A stretch of 64,000 nt of DNA from Siderastrea radians. Its lineage: Eukaryota; Cnidaria; Anthozoa; Scleractinia; Rhizangiidae. Where the stretch lies: the NCBI GenBank assembly GCA_964017195.1, contig OZ024896.1, positions 5,169,987 to 5,233,986 of the forward strand, given 5' to 3'. Below are positions 1 to 11,683 of this stretch, piece after piece (within the stretch, counting starts at the first letter, position 1; each line of letters opens with the position of its first letter). The position numbers and the translations under genes are program-made. Below the pieces are notes generated by a model. It was not told the DNA's origin, ran no database searches, and was given only the letters and a program-made list of their open reading frames with translations.

Positions 1-1159
1 ATTAAGAAGTAGTCATTCTTTTCAGCAGGAAAAAAAATCACGATTTCTCTTAACCATTTTTTCCGAGTCGTTTTTTCTAAACAACTCCGATCATCAAATC
101 AATCTTAAGTGGTGCTTTAGATTAGTAAAACATATATTTCGGCGATATTTATAAAAAACATATTCCACAAACTTATGATTTTATTTTACTTACAAACACT
201 GAAAAGTAATAAAAACAACAAGCAAAACGGACTCAATCAATACGCTGTTTCAAAATATCAGTTTTCTTTGGCCATTACGCAGCTTCTGTTTTGGAAACTA
301 AAGCCAAGCAAATAACAGTTTCACCACTTTTTGACAAGCTCAGGCCATTTAACTATTTATCTGAAAAACCTGTAAGTAAACCGTGGTAATTTACTGTTTT
401 AAATTTAATACAAACAGTATATTTATTTCCCTGAGAAAACTGATAATGAAATACTTGATAAATTGGATAAATTGAATATTTAGTCTTCAGTATTTTGCAA
501 CAGATTTTTGATTGCGCTCGATTCACAAAATTAACAATGCCCGCTTAGATACTTCGTAATATTTATCTAAACACAAATTAGTTGTCAAATTTTCAGCTGC
601 TTAATTCAAATCACTTGGCATTTATACCAGTATTTTGTCTTTGTCAAGCCATTTCAGAGTTGTCTTGAGCCTCGTTTTCAAAGCGAGGCCTAAAAATGAG
701 TTTTATCTGCATGTGAATGAAAACTCATTTTCATATGAAAGACTGTGCATCAAAACTTGCTTTGAAAAAGAAGTACAAGCGTTGGCGGATAACCGTTCAT
801 CTACCTTAGTCACGTTGCAGATTCTTTTGTAAATGGATGGATTTTTACTTAAATATATAGATTTTCAGTGCATGACAAACTAATTTTTAGCCAAATGGAT
901 ATTTTTTCATTACCGAACATGAATGTATTTCATTTTAACCAACTATAATATCCACAGATTTTCCCCAAGCTCTAAAAACTTCATTTTCGGAGACAACATA
1001 ACACAGGTGTTGTAGAAGAAGCCACCACCTGGATTTCATCTCATCGACTTTATTCTCAGACCTCAATCAAATCTACTGACCTTCACTGATTTTTACCATG
1101 TACTCAAAAGAATAATTTGCAAACAAAATTTATTTTTTTGGGTAACATGTTCTTGTTTA

Positions 1160-1342
1160 ATTTGGATTTAGCAACTGAGTTGATACGGTAAATTAGCCAC
1201 GTAAAGAGATTTGAAAGCCGACGTTTCGAGTGTTAGCCCTTCGCTCTGACGAAAGGCTATATTTAACGCTCGAAACGCCAGCTTTCGATCTCTTAACGGT
1301 GGCCAATTTACCTTATCAACTCAGTTGATAAATCCAAGGTTT
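1160..1342. repeat. Short foldback (MITE-like) hairpin element
   Basis: The left arm begins 'ttggattta..aactgagttgat' and the right arm is its reverse complement, ending 'atcaactcagttgataaatc'. The centre holds the inverted phrases 'gtttcgagtgttagcc' and 'aacgctcgaaac'. The whole stretch can fold into one hairpin. A diverged copy lies at about 28278-28402 and a fragment at about 50765-50803, so this is a dispersed non-autonomous family without coding capacity. Confidence 0.75.
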
Positions 1343-2080
1343 TGTGTTTTACTTCCCCACTACGCAGCACCGGGGCTTACTTTAGAAATTAACCTCCTTG
1401 CTTTTTTATTTTGGTTTGTTTGTTTTGTAGTAAATGCTGCTGTTAATGTTAAGTCTCTGTCAATGAAGTTTTTGGGCCAAATTAGGATTTGGTTAGAAGG
1501 TACTGAAACTTTCAGTCCGTCAAAAACTGAAGGGGCACCAGACGAATCGCTTGTACGATAAACTAACTTGTCAGTATTCATAACTAAAATATCTCAACGT
1601 TCTATTTAGTTTTTTTTTTTTAGCAAAGCAAGCCAAGAAGCAGAATTCGTCAAAAACTGTTAAGGGAGCAAGTCACTTTCCCAATAAGAAATATCCTAAA
1701 CTTGTACATTCCATAACACCAAACACTCAGTCTTTTACTGGATGGCTTTACACATAACACTGGCGCACATTTTACTTCATTTCTGAAATTTTTCCTCCGC
1801 ACTTATTAAATCGCAACCTCGTTCTCATGGTCAAACCAATGATCCTGGGAATGAGGTTGAATTAAAAAACAACCAGTTACAAGTTTCCCATGGTCTTTTA
1901 CAATCCATCTTGGATTGCCAAGACCAAAGATCCTGGGAACGAGGTTGAATGAAATCGCAACCTCGTTCCAGGCCCTCTTACTTCTCAAGGGATAAAGAGA
2001 GAGGGCCCTGGGAACAAGGTTGCTTAAATCGTGGCTTGGAAAAGTACTACTCATATCAAATAGTACTGTCCAGTTGCGCT

Positions 2081-2092
2081 TCTTTCTTTCCT

Positions 2093-2127
<35 letters not shown>

Positions 2128-2166
2128 CTCTTTCTTTCTTCCTTCCTTCCTTTCTTTCTTTCTTTT
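2081..2166 (+). repeat. (TTTC)n microsatellite / polypyrimidine tract
   Basis: Nearly pure TTTC repeats ending about 40 bases before the acceptor of the first coding exon of the CD36-like gene. It may act as an over-long polypyrimidine tract. Long apparent reading frames of Ser-Phe or Lys-Glu across it are artefacts. Confidence 0.85.
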
Positions 2167-2212
2167 CCTACATTTTCAAAACATAATTTACCTGGTTTCA
2201 TTATGCAGAATC

Positions 2213-5200
2213 ATGTCCTGGCGAGACAAGAGGAAGACTGGAATCGTAGTGATGGTAATTGGCGTGATATGTGTGGGTATCGGACTCCTCTTCAATTATT
2301 TTATTCCTCGTTCACTACAAAAAACAATCGTTGAAGAAATGTGTGTGAGCAGTGTGGATCATCCCGCATACGAACAATGGGTAAGGGGAATGATAAAAAT
2401 GAAGGTTTAAAGTTCATGAAGAATACAAATTAAACAAGAGAGGATGAAGTAAGAGAGTGAATCACCGTGTCCCATGATAATTATTTGAAATTTATTATTA
2501 GTTCGCACCCATGCTGCGAAGGTTATTTTTAGCTGTTGTTCCCATGTCAACAATTTTAAATTACATTACGTCATTCTAACTGACCAACGAGGCGTCGTCC
2601 TTAAAATAACCAGGCCATTACGACACAGAACCACAAATAGATTTCAAATAATACTCATCGGAATAGGCCCATGTATGGGGGATTCGCTCTCTCCCTTCAT
2701 CCTCTCTTGAAATTAAACGATGAAAGGTTGTTAAAAATTATATAAGTACGATCACAGCTAAAACGTGTACGTAAATGAAATGAGAGTTTAAAAAGAAATA
2801 TTTGCAATATAATAGTAAAAAACTTAAAATAAGTGACGATTCGTAAAATAATATTTACGAAAAATAAGTGATTGTTCTGTCTTGAGTTTCTTTGGCAATA
2901 AATTGAATTTTTTTTGCACAAATTAAAATAAGTTCTTTTGGCTGTTTTCCTTAACACGCACAAGAAAGTATGGATTCTAATTGTTGTCCCAACGAGGGTG
3001 AAAGCTCTACTCTGTAAATTCAAAGTTCTGATTTAGCCCCCCAAATTGGGTGTTTCTGGTGGAGGTAAACTTGGCTCCCGTAATTAAGGCCATAGTAGCC
3101 CTATTTTCAGGAGCTTGGTCGGCACCAAAGGGCCAAATTCGAGGTCCCACTGTGGGGTGTTACGGTTTCTGATGAGGCCGTTTTGCTCCAACTGTGATCG
3201 AACAGCACTTTGGGGCGCTGAAGAGACCCACGCTGAAGAGATCTGCGTACCGAAAGGAACAAACTGGTAACTCATTTTTCTCAACACACAGGTCAACGTT
3301 ACAGAGAGTACAACAAAGATCTACTATTGGCACATCAAGAACAAGGAAGGGTTTCTGTACCGACGAGAAGTCCCCAAGGTTGAGTATTGTACTCTAAGAT
3401 GGAAAACACAACCCAAACATACATTCAGCCCTCTCGTGTGTCAAAGTAAAAATTGAATTCATTTGAAAGGCCACAAACGTTTGAGAACCACAAGATAATG
3501 ATCTGAAAACAACTAAAATTTTCGTTTTGATCCGTCACGCCGATGCCCATGCACCCGCGTTCAAAAAAACCCGTGCGATTCAGGCTTGTTTTAAGACATT
3601 TGAGTCTCAGGTCCCGTAATAGGTTATTGTGGTTGTTTTCAGCTTGTCGAAAGAGGTCCTTATGTTTACACGGTATCTTCAAAGAAAATTGATGTCAAGT
3701 TTGATCCATCTGGAAAAGTGACCTACAAAACCTTCAAACAGCAGAAATTCAACGAAAAAATGACAGCAAAATTATGTCCCATGTGTAAAGAAAACGACAA
3801 GGTAAAATATTATGGCAAGTTACTATTCGAATGGTAGCCTAAAAAATAAATGTAAATGTATTATATCAGGATATGAACGGATGCAATAAAAAGGAACAAA
3901 GGAATGGCCAGGCAAAAGAACGAACAAACGAACTTTAGAAAAATTGAGCCTTATGGAAGCAAACTGACTGACGGACTAAATGAGTGACTGTCAGAGAGAC
4001 TGGCTGACTAACTTACTGACTGAGAAAATGGCTGGCTGACTATAAGACTGGTCGGCTGGCTTGAAAGCAGACAAATTGACTGAAAAATGGACGAACGAAC
4101 GAAATGACGGACTGAAAAAGTCCAAAAAGGAAAGAATAAATATTGAAAGAATAAATGAACGAGGGAAGGAGCGGAAGAGCAGCTAAATGAGTGAATGAAT
4201 GAATGAATGAATGAATGAATGAATGAATGAATGAATGAATGAAGGAAGGAAGGAAGGAAAGAAGGAATTAACGAATGAATGAATGAATGAATGAATGAAT
4301 ATTGAAGACTTTCCATTCTTTCTGTTCTCCAGCTGAATATCATAAACATGGTTCACCTGGGTTTAATGAGCAAGGTGAAGTCAGCTGACGCCTTCAGTTT
4401 AGTGTTCATCCCAGTAGCCCTTAACAGCCTATTGCGTGATATGGATTCCAAGCTTGGAGGCCGTAACGCAACGCTTAAACAGTTAGGTCACGCTTCTCAC
4501 TCCTTTGTGGGGCTTAACGCCTCTTGCAACCCAGAATTTGGATCTTGGTTTGAAAGCACACTTCAGTGTCCAAACCCTCGTTGTGTAAAGGGAATTGACC
4601 ATACTGTGTCTCAAATGCGAGGCCTCTACAACGCACTTACCAATCCAACTGTTTTCGGACCGCCCCAAGACAAGAACGTTTACGCGGAATGCAAGGCGAA
4701 ACCGCTTCTAAAAGCCTGTGGCTTGATTATGTGGCTTAGCACCTTTCACCGGTCAATGATGTATCCAAATGCAACAAGTCCCACCTTTAACAGGACCGAA
4801 GCTCAACAACAGATCAAACTCGCTCTCTGCCCCAGTGATACAGCTTGCTTTCCTTCTGATTCCCGCAGTAATTTGCGTGTGCTGCAGTTTATAAGCACAG
4901 CTCTCAGATGTTACGTGCTATGGTTCATGGACCATAACAACTACGGGCTCGTAACTACAAGGTTCCAAAACGAGTTGGCGTTAGGGTATGTCATGGATAA
5001 GTTCCGTTCTCCCCCGTCATCTCCCAATGGCGTACCTTCCAGTGGGGTGTTAAAAAGTCATTCCTCTTACCAAGAAGCCGTTCAAAAAAGCGACTCCACA
5101 ACTCTGCATTCATGCAGCTCGTCTTCGGAACAGAAGATGTTTACGTGGGCAGGTAAGAAAGAAAACCCCTGCTTAAGAAACTTCTGAAATTACAGACCTT

Positions 5201-8178
5201 AAAATACCGGTAGCTGATTTAATTTCATTCATCGTTTGCTTATTCCATTGTAAAATTGCTTTTTGGTATGTTGTAAAACCAAAACCAAAGTTATCACCCA
5301 AATCAGTCGGAACCCGAAGCAGACATCCAAAGTCGCGAGCGCTAAGCATGGGATAATGCGTGCAACAAGGCAATTGCAAAAAGGAAAAAACCAAGTGGAA
5401 GCGCATTACGTAAGACTGTCGACTGAAAACTGTTCTTAACATTCATACTCTCGCGTTTATCATGTCTTTAACATCAACAGCCTATAATGGAGCATCAGAA
5501 GTGAACCAGTCCTTTTACCCAAACGCCTCTGCGTCCGAGCTGAAGGTGCGCGATCACCAAGGTTTTTTCTTTCCCGTTACGAATGTGAAGTCATGTGGAG
5601 GTTCCTTGTACGAGCCAGTGACAAAAATGTACGACATTTTTCTCCCGGCGTTAAAGCGACGAGGCACACTTGTCTACGACAAACACGTATCTGTGAAAAA
5701 CCTCAACCTCCACAGGTAGGGTTTCATATTTAAATATTATGCCAGCGTAACTTTGAGAATAGCAGTAACAGGTTAAACTAGTCGAGCATTACAATGTATA
5801 ATTTCAGTGCCTCGTAAGAGCTTTGTGACGTGGAATGGGGCCAACGGACGACACACACCGATGTCGATACCATCTAAATTAATATGATGCTAGCAACCCA
5901 GAGGTCCTGGGTTCGAGTCCCGCTCCGAACACTAGCTGGATTTGTTTCTCGTTAGTCCCTTGTTCAACTCCTCGGCCATCCTTGTAAAATAGTCAACTGG
6001 TTTGCCTCCCGCCAGTTAGGGTTTTTAGAATGTTATGTTTAATTTATTACATGCAATATTAAACGTATTGTTACTGAAAAGCCCCACCAGGGGAGTGTCA
6101 ATGAAGTATTGTTTGTATGATTTGATTATTTGTTAATGATTATTTCAGTGGTGTGCCTGTAAACTAGCTGGAATAGCTAAGTGCACTTCCACTTTAAATA
6201 ATACTAAACTACAGCTAAAATACCGTTGAATACTGCTTTGTTTTTGTGAAGGGTGATCCTATTTTGCATATGCTTAGTCCTTCATGTGCGGGTCTTTGAA
6301 GCTACAAAACCCAATCTGAATTCTAAGTTCGTACTTGAGCGATAACGTCACAGGACAAATCAAGCAAAGAGGTAACGCTACAGACATGCCAAACGTCAAT
6401 AGTGTCGTTCAGGTGTCGTATCGATTAGAAAAACTGGTACCAGTTCACTCAAGCTCTTATAATCCAAGTAGTTATAAATTTTTACTAGTAAAAGTAAATG
6501 CGATTGAGTTTATTTTAGAGACCACTGTCGGTTCTACTGCTTGTTTGATATATTGTAATGTTGGACAAACCACTCGACAGGTTTCGGCTTGACAAGAACC
6601 TGGTGACAATAAACAACAGAACCCAGTTTACGTCCGGGCTTGTCGACATGTCTGGTGCCTACGGTTTCCCAGCCCTTGTCGGTTTTCCTCATTTCTTACA
6701 TGGAGAGAAGAGCCTGGTAAACAATTTAGGACTTCCAGTGGCCGATCCGGAGAAACATGGATCGTATGTAAGTGAAATAAACCGTTTTGCATTTAGGAGG
6801 AACCTTTCCCTGTATGCCTATAGCCTCCAAATTTTGTGGAACTTCTGCGTAGTGACATGAAAGAAAAAAAACATGCTTGTTGTGCGCTCGTTTGTCGAAC
6901 TAATCATCATCGTTCTTTCCTTATCCTTTGTCATTGTGCATCTTCTCTGTGGATTTTTGAAAGGATTTTTTTTCCTTTTTATTAGATTGACATCGAGCCG
7001 TTTACTGGAAGAGCCCTTCATGCCGTTTTTCGCTTCCAGGTCAGCACAGTTGTGAGTAGTGGCCTAGTATCGAGTTCATTCAGCGCCAGACCTCTCAACA
7101 TCAGCTATACGGACGATAACGGACCGTTTTACCAAAAAGTAATTCCTCTTTTTTGGACCGAAATGGCCCACGAGGTGACTGCACAACAGGCAAAAACAAT
7201 TGAAAGCGAGGTAAATTTTTATCGCAATAATCTTAGCATTAATTCCTAAGGAGAACAAATGTTTAATAGTTATCCCAGAGTCTTAGTTAAGGTATAGTCA
7301 AGTGCGTCTCAATCTTTCCCTACTCCGTCGAGCAAGAAGAGACAATATAAAGTCACAAGGTTTCTTGTTACCCCGCTGTCAGGACGGGGTCTAGTAATAC
7401 CCCCCTTTTTTTTTCTTTCGTGCTCTTCTTCTTCTTCTTCTTCTTCTTCTTCTTCTTCTTCTCCGTTTGTTTTCGTGGACAATAGACCCAGACTCCCGTC
7501 ACAAACTTCCGCTACACCACTTGGGCTCGTAACTTTGGTGACCGTAATATATTTTGCACCCCGTGAAGACGAAGAACAACGGCGGGATGCAATGCCCATG
7601 GGGCTTTTCTTGTTTTTTGCCGGCTACTAGCCCCAGACTCCCGGTTTTCGCTCGGCCAAACAAATATTCGTTGCAAACTTCCGCTACACCACTTGGACTC
7701 GTATCTTGAGTGACCGTAACATATTTTGCACCCTGAGGGAAGGGAGAACGAGGGTAGGGAGAACAAAGGCAGGGTCTAAGGGCTTTTCTTGTTACACATA
7801 CGACACTCAGCAGAAGGCACAAGTACACTTTGCATATTCTTTATTGAATGAAATCGTTGAAGAGAACTATTGACTTCTTTCTGACAGTTTTTGAGGTTTT
7901 GTCATGGCGAAAAGCGACGAACAGAAGAAGCTGTACTATTTTGATAACACTGTGAGAACAGAAAACGAAGGGGCCGTGGTTTTGAAATGTTCAAAAGTTG
8001 TCTCCATGACGCATAAAAAAAACTTTGGAAAGAAACTCACATAAGCCGCACAACCTCGTTCCCAGGCTCTTTCACCTCCCCATCCCAGAGGGACACTGAG
8101 AACGAGATTGATAAGCCGCGAAGAGGCTATTGGCCTTGATTTAATTAATACTTTGAACAGTTAGGCGCGATTTAAGCT

Positions 8179-8237
<59 letters not shown>

Positions 8238-8416
8238 AAGCCAATTTCAATCGTTTTGATTTTTCTCACCAGATCTATGGCAACTTGCGCAAGTCATGTG
8301 GCCTGGTAGTAGTCATGTCTCTCGCGGGTGGCTTGTGTCTGTTCTGGGGCATAGCTCTCGTTGCACTCTCCGTCAGAGTTGACAATATGGTTACCGTGGC
8401 CATCAATCAGGATTAG
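2213..8416 (+). CDS. CD36/SR-B/LIMP-2 family scavenger receptor with cysteine-rich insertion
   Basis: Coding exons: 2213-2380, 3292-3378, 3643-3801, 4333-5152, 5481-5715, 6581-6767, 6986-7210, 8273-8416. The phases join without a break to 674 aa plus stop. The family has two membrane segments and a large extracellular or lumenal loop, and binds lipids, lipoproteins or microbial ligands. Visible hallmarks are the N-terminal membrane segment (about 11-31), 'ERGPYVY' in exon 3, 'TRFQNELALGYV' near 345 (the family's TRT..ELLWGY position), 'GLVDMSGAYGFPAL', 'DIEPFTG' and a C-terminal membrane segment followed by a short tail. Usual length is about 470-550 aa. The excess lies mostly in the 820 bp exon 4, where about 160 residues (about 180-342) with eight cysteines separate two blocks that are normally close together. 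Many Asn-X-Ser/Thr sites fit an extracellular loop. The ATG follows an acceptor and directly precedes the membrane segment. Family assignment is strong; the ligand is unknown. Confidence 0.93.
4186..4302 (+). repeat. (GAAT)n microsatellite in intron 3
   Basis: Imperfect GAAT/GAAG tandem repeats a few bases upstream of exon 4 of the CD36-like gene. The preceding bases (about 3950-4130) are a degenerate ACTGACTG/ACGAACGA run that looks like an older, decayed part of the same tract. Confidence 0.85.
5810..6125 (+). repeat. Probable tRNA-derived SINE-like repeat
   Basis: 'ggttcgagtcccgctc' at about 5912-5928 fits an RNA polymerase III B box. It is followed by a body containing 'caactcctcggcca' and 'tttgcctcccgccagtt', and by a 3' end 'gaaaagccccaccaggggag'. 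This resembles a tRNA-head SINE body seen widely in corals, but that link is from memory. No clear A box could be fixed, so the 5' limit is approximate. It sits in intron 5 of the CD36-like gene. Confidence 0.5.
7420..7461 (+). repeat. (CTT)n microsatellite
   Basis: Pure CTT repeats in intron 7 of the CD36-like gene. They create a false poly-Glu reading frame on the opposite strand. Confidence 0.9.
7490..7740. repeat. Imperfect direct repeat of about 70-100 bp
   Basis: The phrases 'cagactcccg', 'aacttccgctacaccacttg', 'gaccgtaa.atattttgcacc' occur in the same order at about 7490-7561 and 7635-7732, with a short insertion in the second copy. The second half of intron 7 therefore derives from a duplicated repeat. 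No coding content is supported. Confidence 0.65.
8180..8237 (+). repeat. (ATG)n microsatellite
   Basis: Perfect ATG/TGA trinucleotide run 35 bases before the acceptor of the last exon of the CD36-like gene. Confidence 0.9.
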
Positions 8417-10421
8417 AGTTTCTTTCTTTCGTTATTCTGATTATTTAGAGCGGCTTTCGTACGAATGTCCAAGACCCCGTTCAAACGGACTGAACAAAAG
8501 ATAGACTACAAAACAGTCGTATTTTTTGCGTTGGTTTGTGGAAACGCACGGTCTTTGAGTGAAAGGTCTGGAGCAGACGCTAAACGGTAAAGAATAGGCT
8601 CGTGGGCGCTTCGCGCCTCGAGTGTTAGCGCTTTTCTTCTCGTACGCGCTTCTCTCAAAGTCTTAACAGAAAAGACGACTGTATTGCAGTCTAAACAAAA
8701 GACATAACAATTAAGTTTTTTTGACAAGATGTTTTGAACCATAGCTTTCGGTAGAATAGCAATTCGATTCGACTAATGAAATTTTGGAGGTGTAATCGAT
8801 TACGCAGGAATCGTTAGCTATCGTTGAAGTTGGGAAGCGTTCGAAGATAAGTTAGTAAATTAAAAGTGTTTAGCCGTTTGTTTTTTGTGTTAAATATTTT
8901 TTGGGTGGCATTTCGTCCGTTCACGGATTCCACATTTCCATTCAACACCCTTCAACATTGTTGAATTTGGCAAGTTAAACGCGTTTGGGCACCCTGTTGA
9001 ATTCGGCAGGTTAAACGCGTTTGGGCAACCTGTTGAGGTAACGAAGAGCTGCAAAATCCCGTAAAACGCGTATATTTCCTAATCCATTAAAAAAAGTTAT
9101 TTACAATGAATGGCTAGAGCAAGTCGAACTAGTTTTGTGCGTTAGTTATACAGAGGCACAATCAGCCCGGACAGGTATTGTAGGTTCCAGCCCTACATGC
9201 CTGGTTTAATATTGTCCGTCACAGAATATCTTTAAACTGCGTCTTTCTAGAACACTTTTGGTGACCTCAGTACTCTTCGCTGTTCTTGACCGTCTGTCTA
9301 CACTGTCTCTGACGTCTCTAAAACCAAAGGCGTGCGATCTCTAAAGACTCTTCTATGCAGTGACTTACGTCTCACATGTGCTCCATATTCAAACAGCAGC
9401 ATCAACTGTCTTGTTCCCAAGCTTCACTCATTGATTAACCACAGTGCGCCGTTTCGCCCCCTTCCCATCAAGCTCGGCGGTCCATTATTAGCCGGTCGTC
9501 CCCAGATCTAGCAATACCTGTTTTTTTTTCCCGTAGGTAAATCGCTCCGGGCTTTTGTTTTCCCCCCAAAACAATCTAGCCCTTCACTTCCGGTTAACCT
9601 CACGTTGGCTTGTGTATTGAGTGAACCCGATGTCTTTTTTTACCTTGGGGGTGGGGGGGGGGGGCTACGGCCGGTTATAGAGCCTCCAGGGCTTTTCTTG
9701 TTCACATTCTGTCTCGATATAAAGAGACGAGGAAGAGCATTATCCACTCAAACAATTTCAGTCGTCTGTCTCGAACTGACTGGCAGAATCGTGTCCTTCA
9801 ACATGCACTGTCGGATGTGGGTAACTAGTCAAGGGGGACGGGAGGGGGATTCAAACTTCCCACCTCCCGTACCTTTCACCCGGTTCCGGCCCTATTTTTG
9901 TTGGCTCCAGCCTCTTGGCGCTTTTTCGATTTTTCTCACTTCTCGCCAACTTGGAAATCCCTCTTCCCGCCCCCGCCTCCTCCACCTCCCGCACACCTCC
10001 CCCCTTCACTCCGGGCCCCCCGTCCACCTGTCCCCCTCCACTAACTACATATCGGGAGTTTGTAAAGCGCAATTGAAGCTTCTTTTAAAAATTTCGCTGT
10101 ATAAGTCTGAAGTCTTTCCTTATGATTAACTACATACTTCGGTTATGAAGAGTGATTCGGGCTGCGGGAGGAGTTTTGCAGGAATACGGCCGTAATCCAC
10201 GTTACGGAGGGTAAGCAGATAGAAGATCAACACATTAAAAAAAAAAGATGATACAAAAAAGTCAATTCGATTTAGTTTTCAAGATCTGGAAGACGTTCCT
10301 CTTTCAGCAATCGTGGTGACTGCGATTTGGTTGAAAAAACCTGAAAGGGCTCTCGTCTTCAAAATGTAAACGATCAAAATAAGAAATGTGAATGCGTATT
10401 TAAATTAAAACATTTAATACT
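8417..10421. other. Intergenic region between CD36-like and KAT14 genes
   Basis: Both genes end towards this stretch (convergent). It holds the untranslated 3' ends and low-complexity DNA. A short direct repeat, 'ggcaggttaaacgcgtttgggc' in two near copies, lies at about 8969-9026. C/G-rich runs lie at about 9645-9665 and 9960-10035. The apparent reading frame at 9605-10129 is Gly/Pro-rich noise from the G and C runs. On the minus strand a possible ATTAAA signal lies about 10 bases past the KAT14 stop codon. Confidence 0.5.
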
Positions 10422-11598
10422 TTATCTCCTCAACCTTAGAAAAAAAGCATGTCTGCACTGCGGACTATCGTCAGGTAAATATCTGTTATAAAAGTCTAAA
10501 ATGAACTCTTCAGGCTTGAACCCAAACTTCTGATACATAAGCATGGCTGGGTTCGTGACGGATACATGAAGGGTAACGTCTTTGCCCATGCAAGTTTGTA
10601 TTAAATGATAAATCATGTACGTTCCAATGCCCCCGCGGCGCCACTCGGGGTGGACAAGCACGAATGAGATGTAAGCCTCGTTGTATTTTACATCCGGGAC
10701 CATAAATGCAAAACCGATGACAAATTTTCTGAAAAAATAAAAATAAAAATAATGTGTGGAAAAATCAAACTAAACATTTAACCATTACCCTAACAATAAT
10801 AATACTGAGTCCAGGCCAATTCATTAAATGTCCAAAACTAACAGCACTCTGACTGTTCTGAAAGTAGATAAATGCATTAAGATACAAAAAATTAACATAA
10901 GAAATTTATTTAATTGTCAGACGACAAAAAAGTTAAAAGACCACTAAATTTGGACACTACTTAAAGTGATGAGTAAAACACAAGAGAGGTAAAATAAATG
11001 AAGAAACTGAAAATGTATATGAGAAAGGCAGAGCTGCAAATAACTGTCGGTTATCAGACAATGTCCGACGAAATCTTAACTTTGGTCGGATATCATGTCC
11101 CCACAATTTTTTTTACCAAATAATAAGTAAATAATGATAAAAAATAATTGTTTCAAAAAGACTTTCACTTTAAAATAATTAAAAAACGTCCGACCTCATT
11201 TTTGTTTTGTCCGACCAAAATGGATATTTGGTCGGACATATGTCCTTTCAAGAAAGAAAAATTATTTGCAGCCCTGGAAAGGATAAAATTGATAAATACA
11301 GATATTCATATGAAAAAAAAAAGGATAACACTGCATCATACACAACAGACACTAGTACTTACTTATAAAGAACAACACAGCTGAAGTCGGGATACTGCAG
11401 ACATTCGGACACTGAAAATAAACAAAGCAAGAGACGGTAAAGGAGTATCGCTGAAATAAAACAAGCAGGAAATAGCATAAATGTGCGTGACTCAGCGTAA
11501 TATAACAACCTCCTATATGCAAAGAGAACTGGAAGTATTGACCAAAAAGCGTGCCCTATCTTGATAGAATTTCCTTACTCAGAGACACTCAGTGACAT

Positions 11599-11683
<85 letters not shown>

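Larger units (their letters stand above)
1..2208. other. Upstream region of the CD36-like gene
   Basis: AT-rich non-coding DNA. No frame shows convincing coding content. It contains a hairpin repeat at about 1160-1342 and short direct repeats near 1835-2020 built around the phrase 'gggaacgaggttg'. A CT-rich tract at about 2081-2166 leads into an acceptor (ttatgcag, ending about 2208) just before the start codon, so a non-coding first exon probably lies somewhere here. I could not place it. Confidence 0.5.

Noticed and set aside
1806..2410. Open frames rich in Lys/Glu or Ser/Phe near 2.1 kb
   Set aside because: They are translations of the TTTC microsatellite; only the part from 2213 belongs to a real exon.
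5085..5152. Alternative reading 'FGTEDVYVG' at the end of CD36-like exon 4, suggesting an extra intron
   Set aside because: It resembles a family motif, but joining it to the next exon gives an immediate stop; the other frame yields 'KMFTWAAYNG', which fits the family.
7903..8044. Frame starting MAKSDEQKKLYYF in intron 7 of the CD36-like gene
   Set aside because: It looks coding-like for about 40 residues, but the exons on either side join in phase without it, and it has no clean splice borders.
9605..10129. 174-codon frame on the plus strand with a poly-Gly stretch
   Set aside because: It is driven by G and C homopolymers, has no domain, and a competing frame exists on the other strand.
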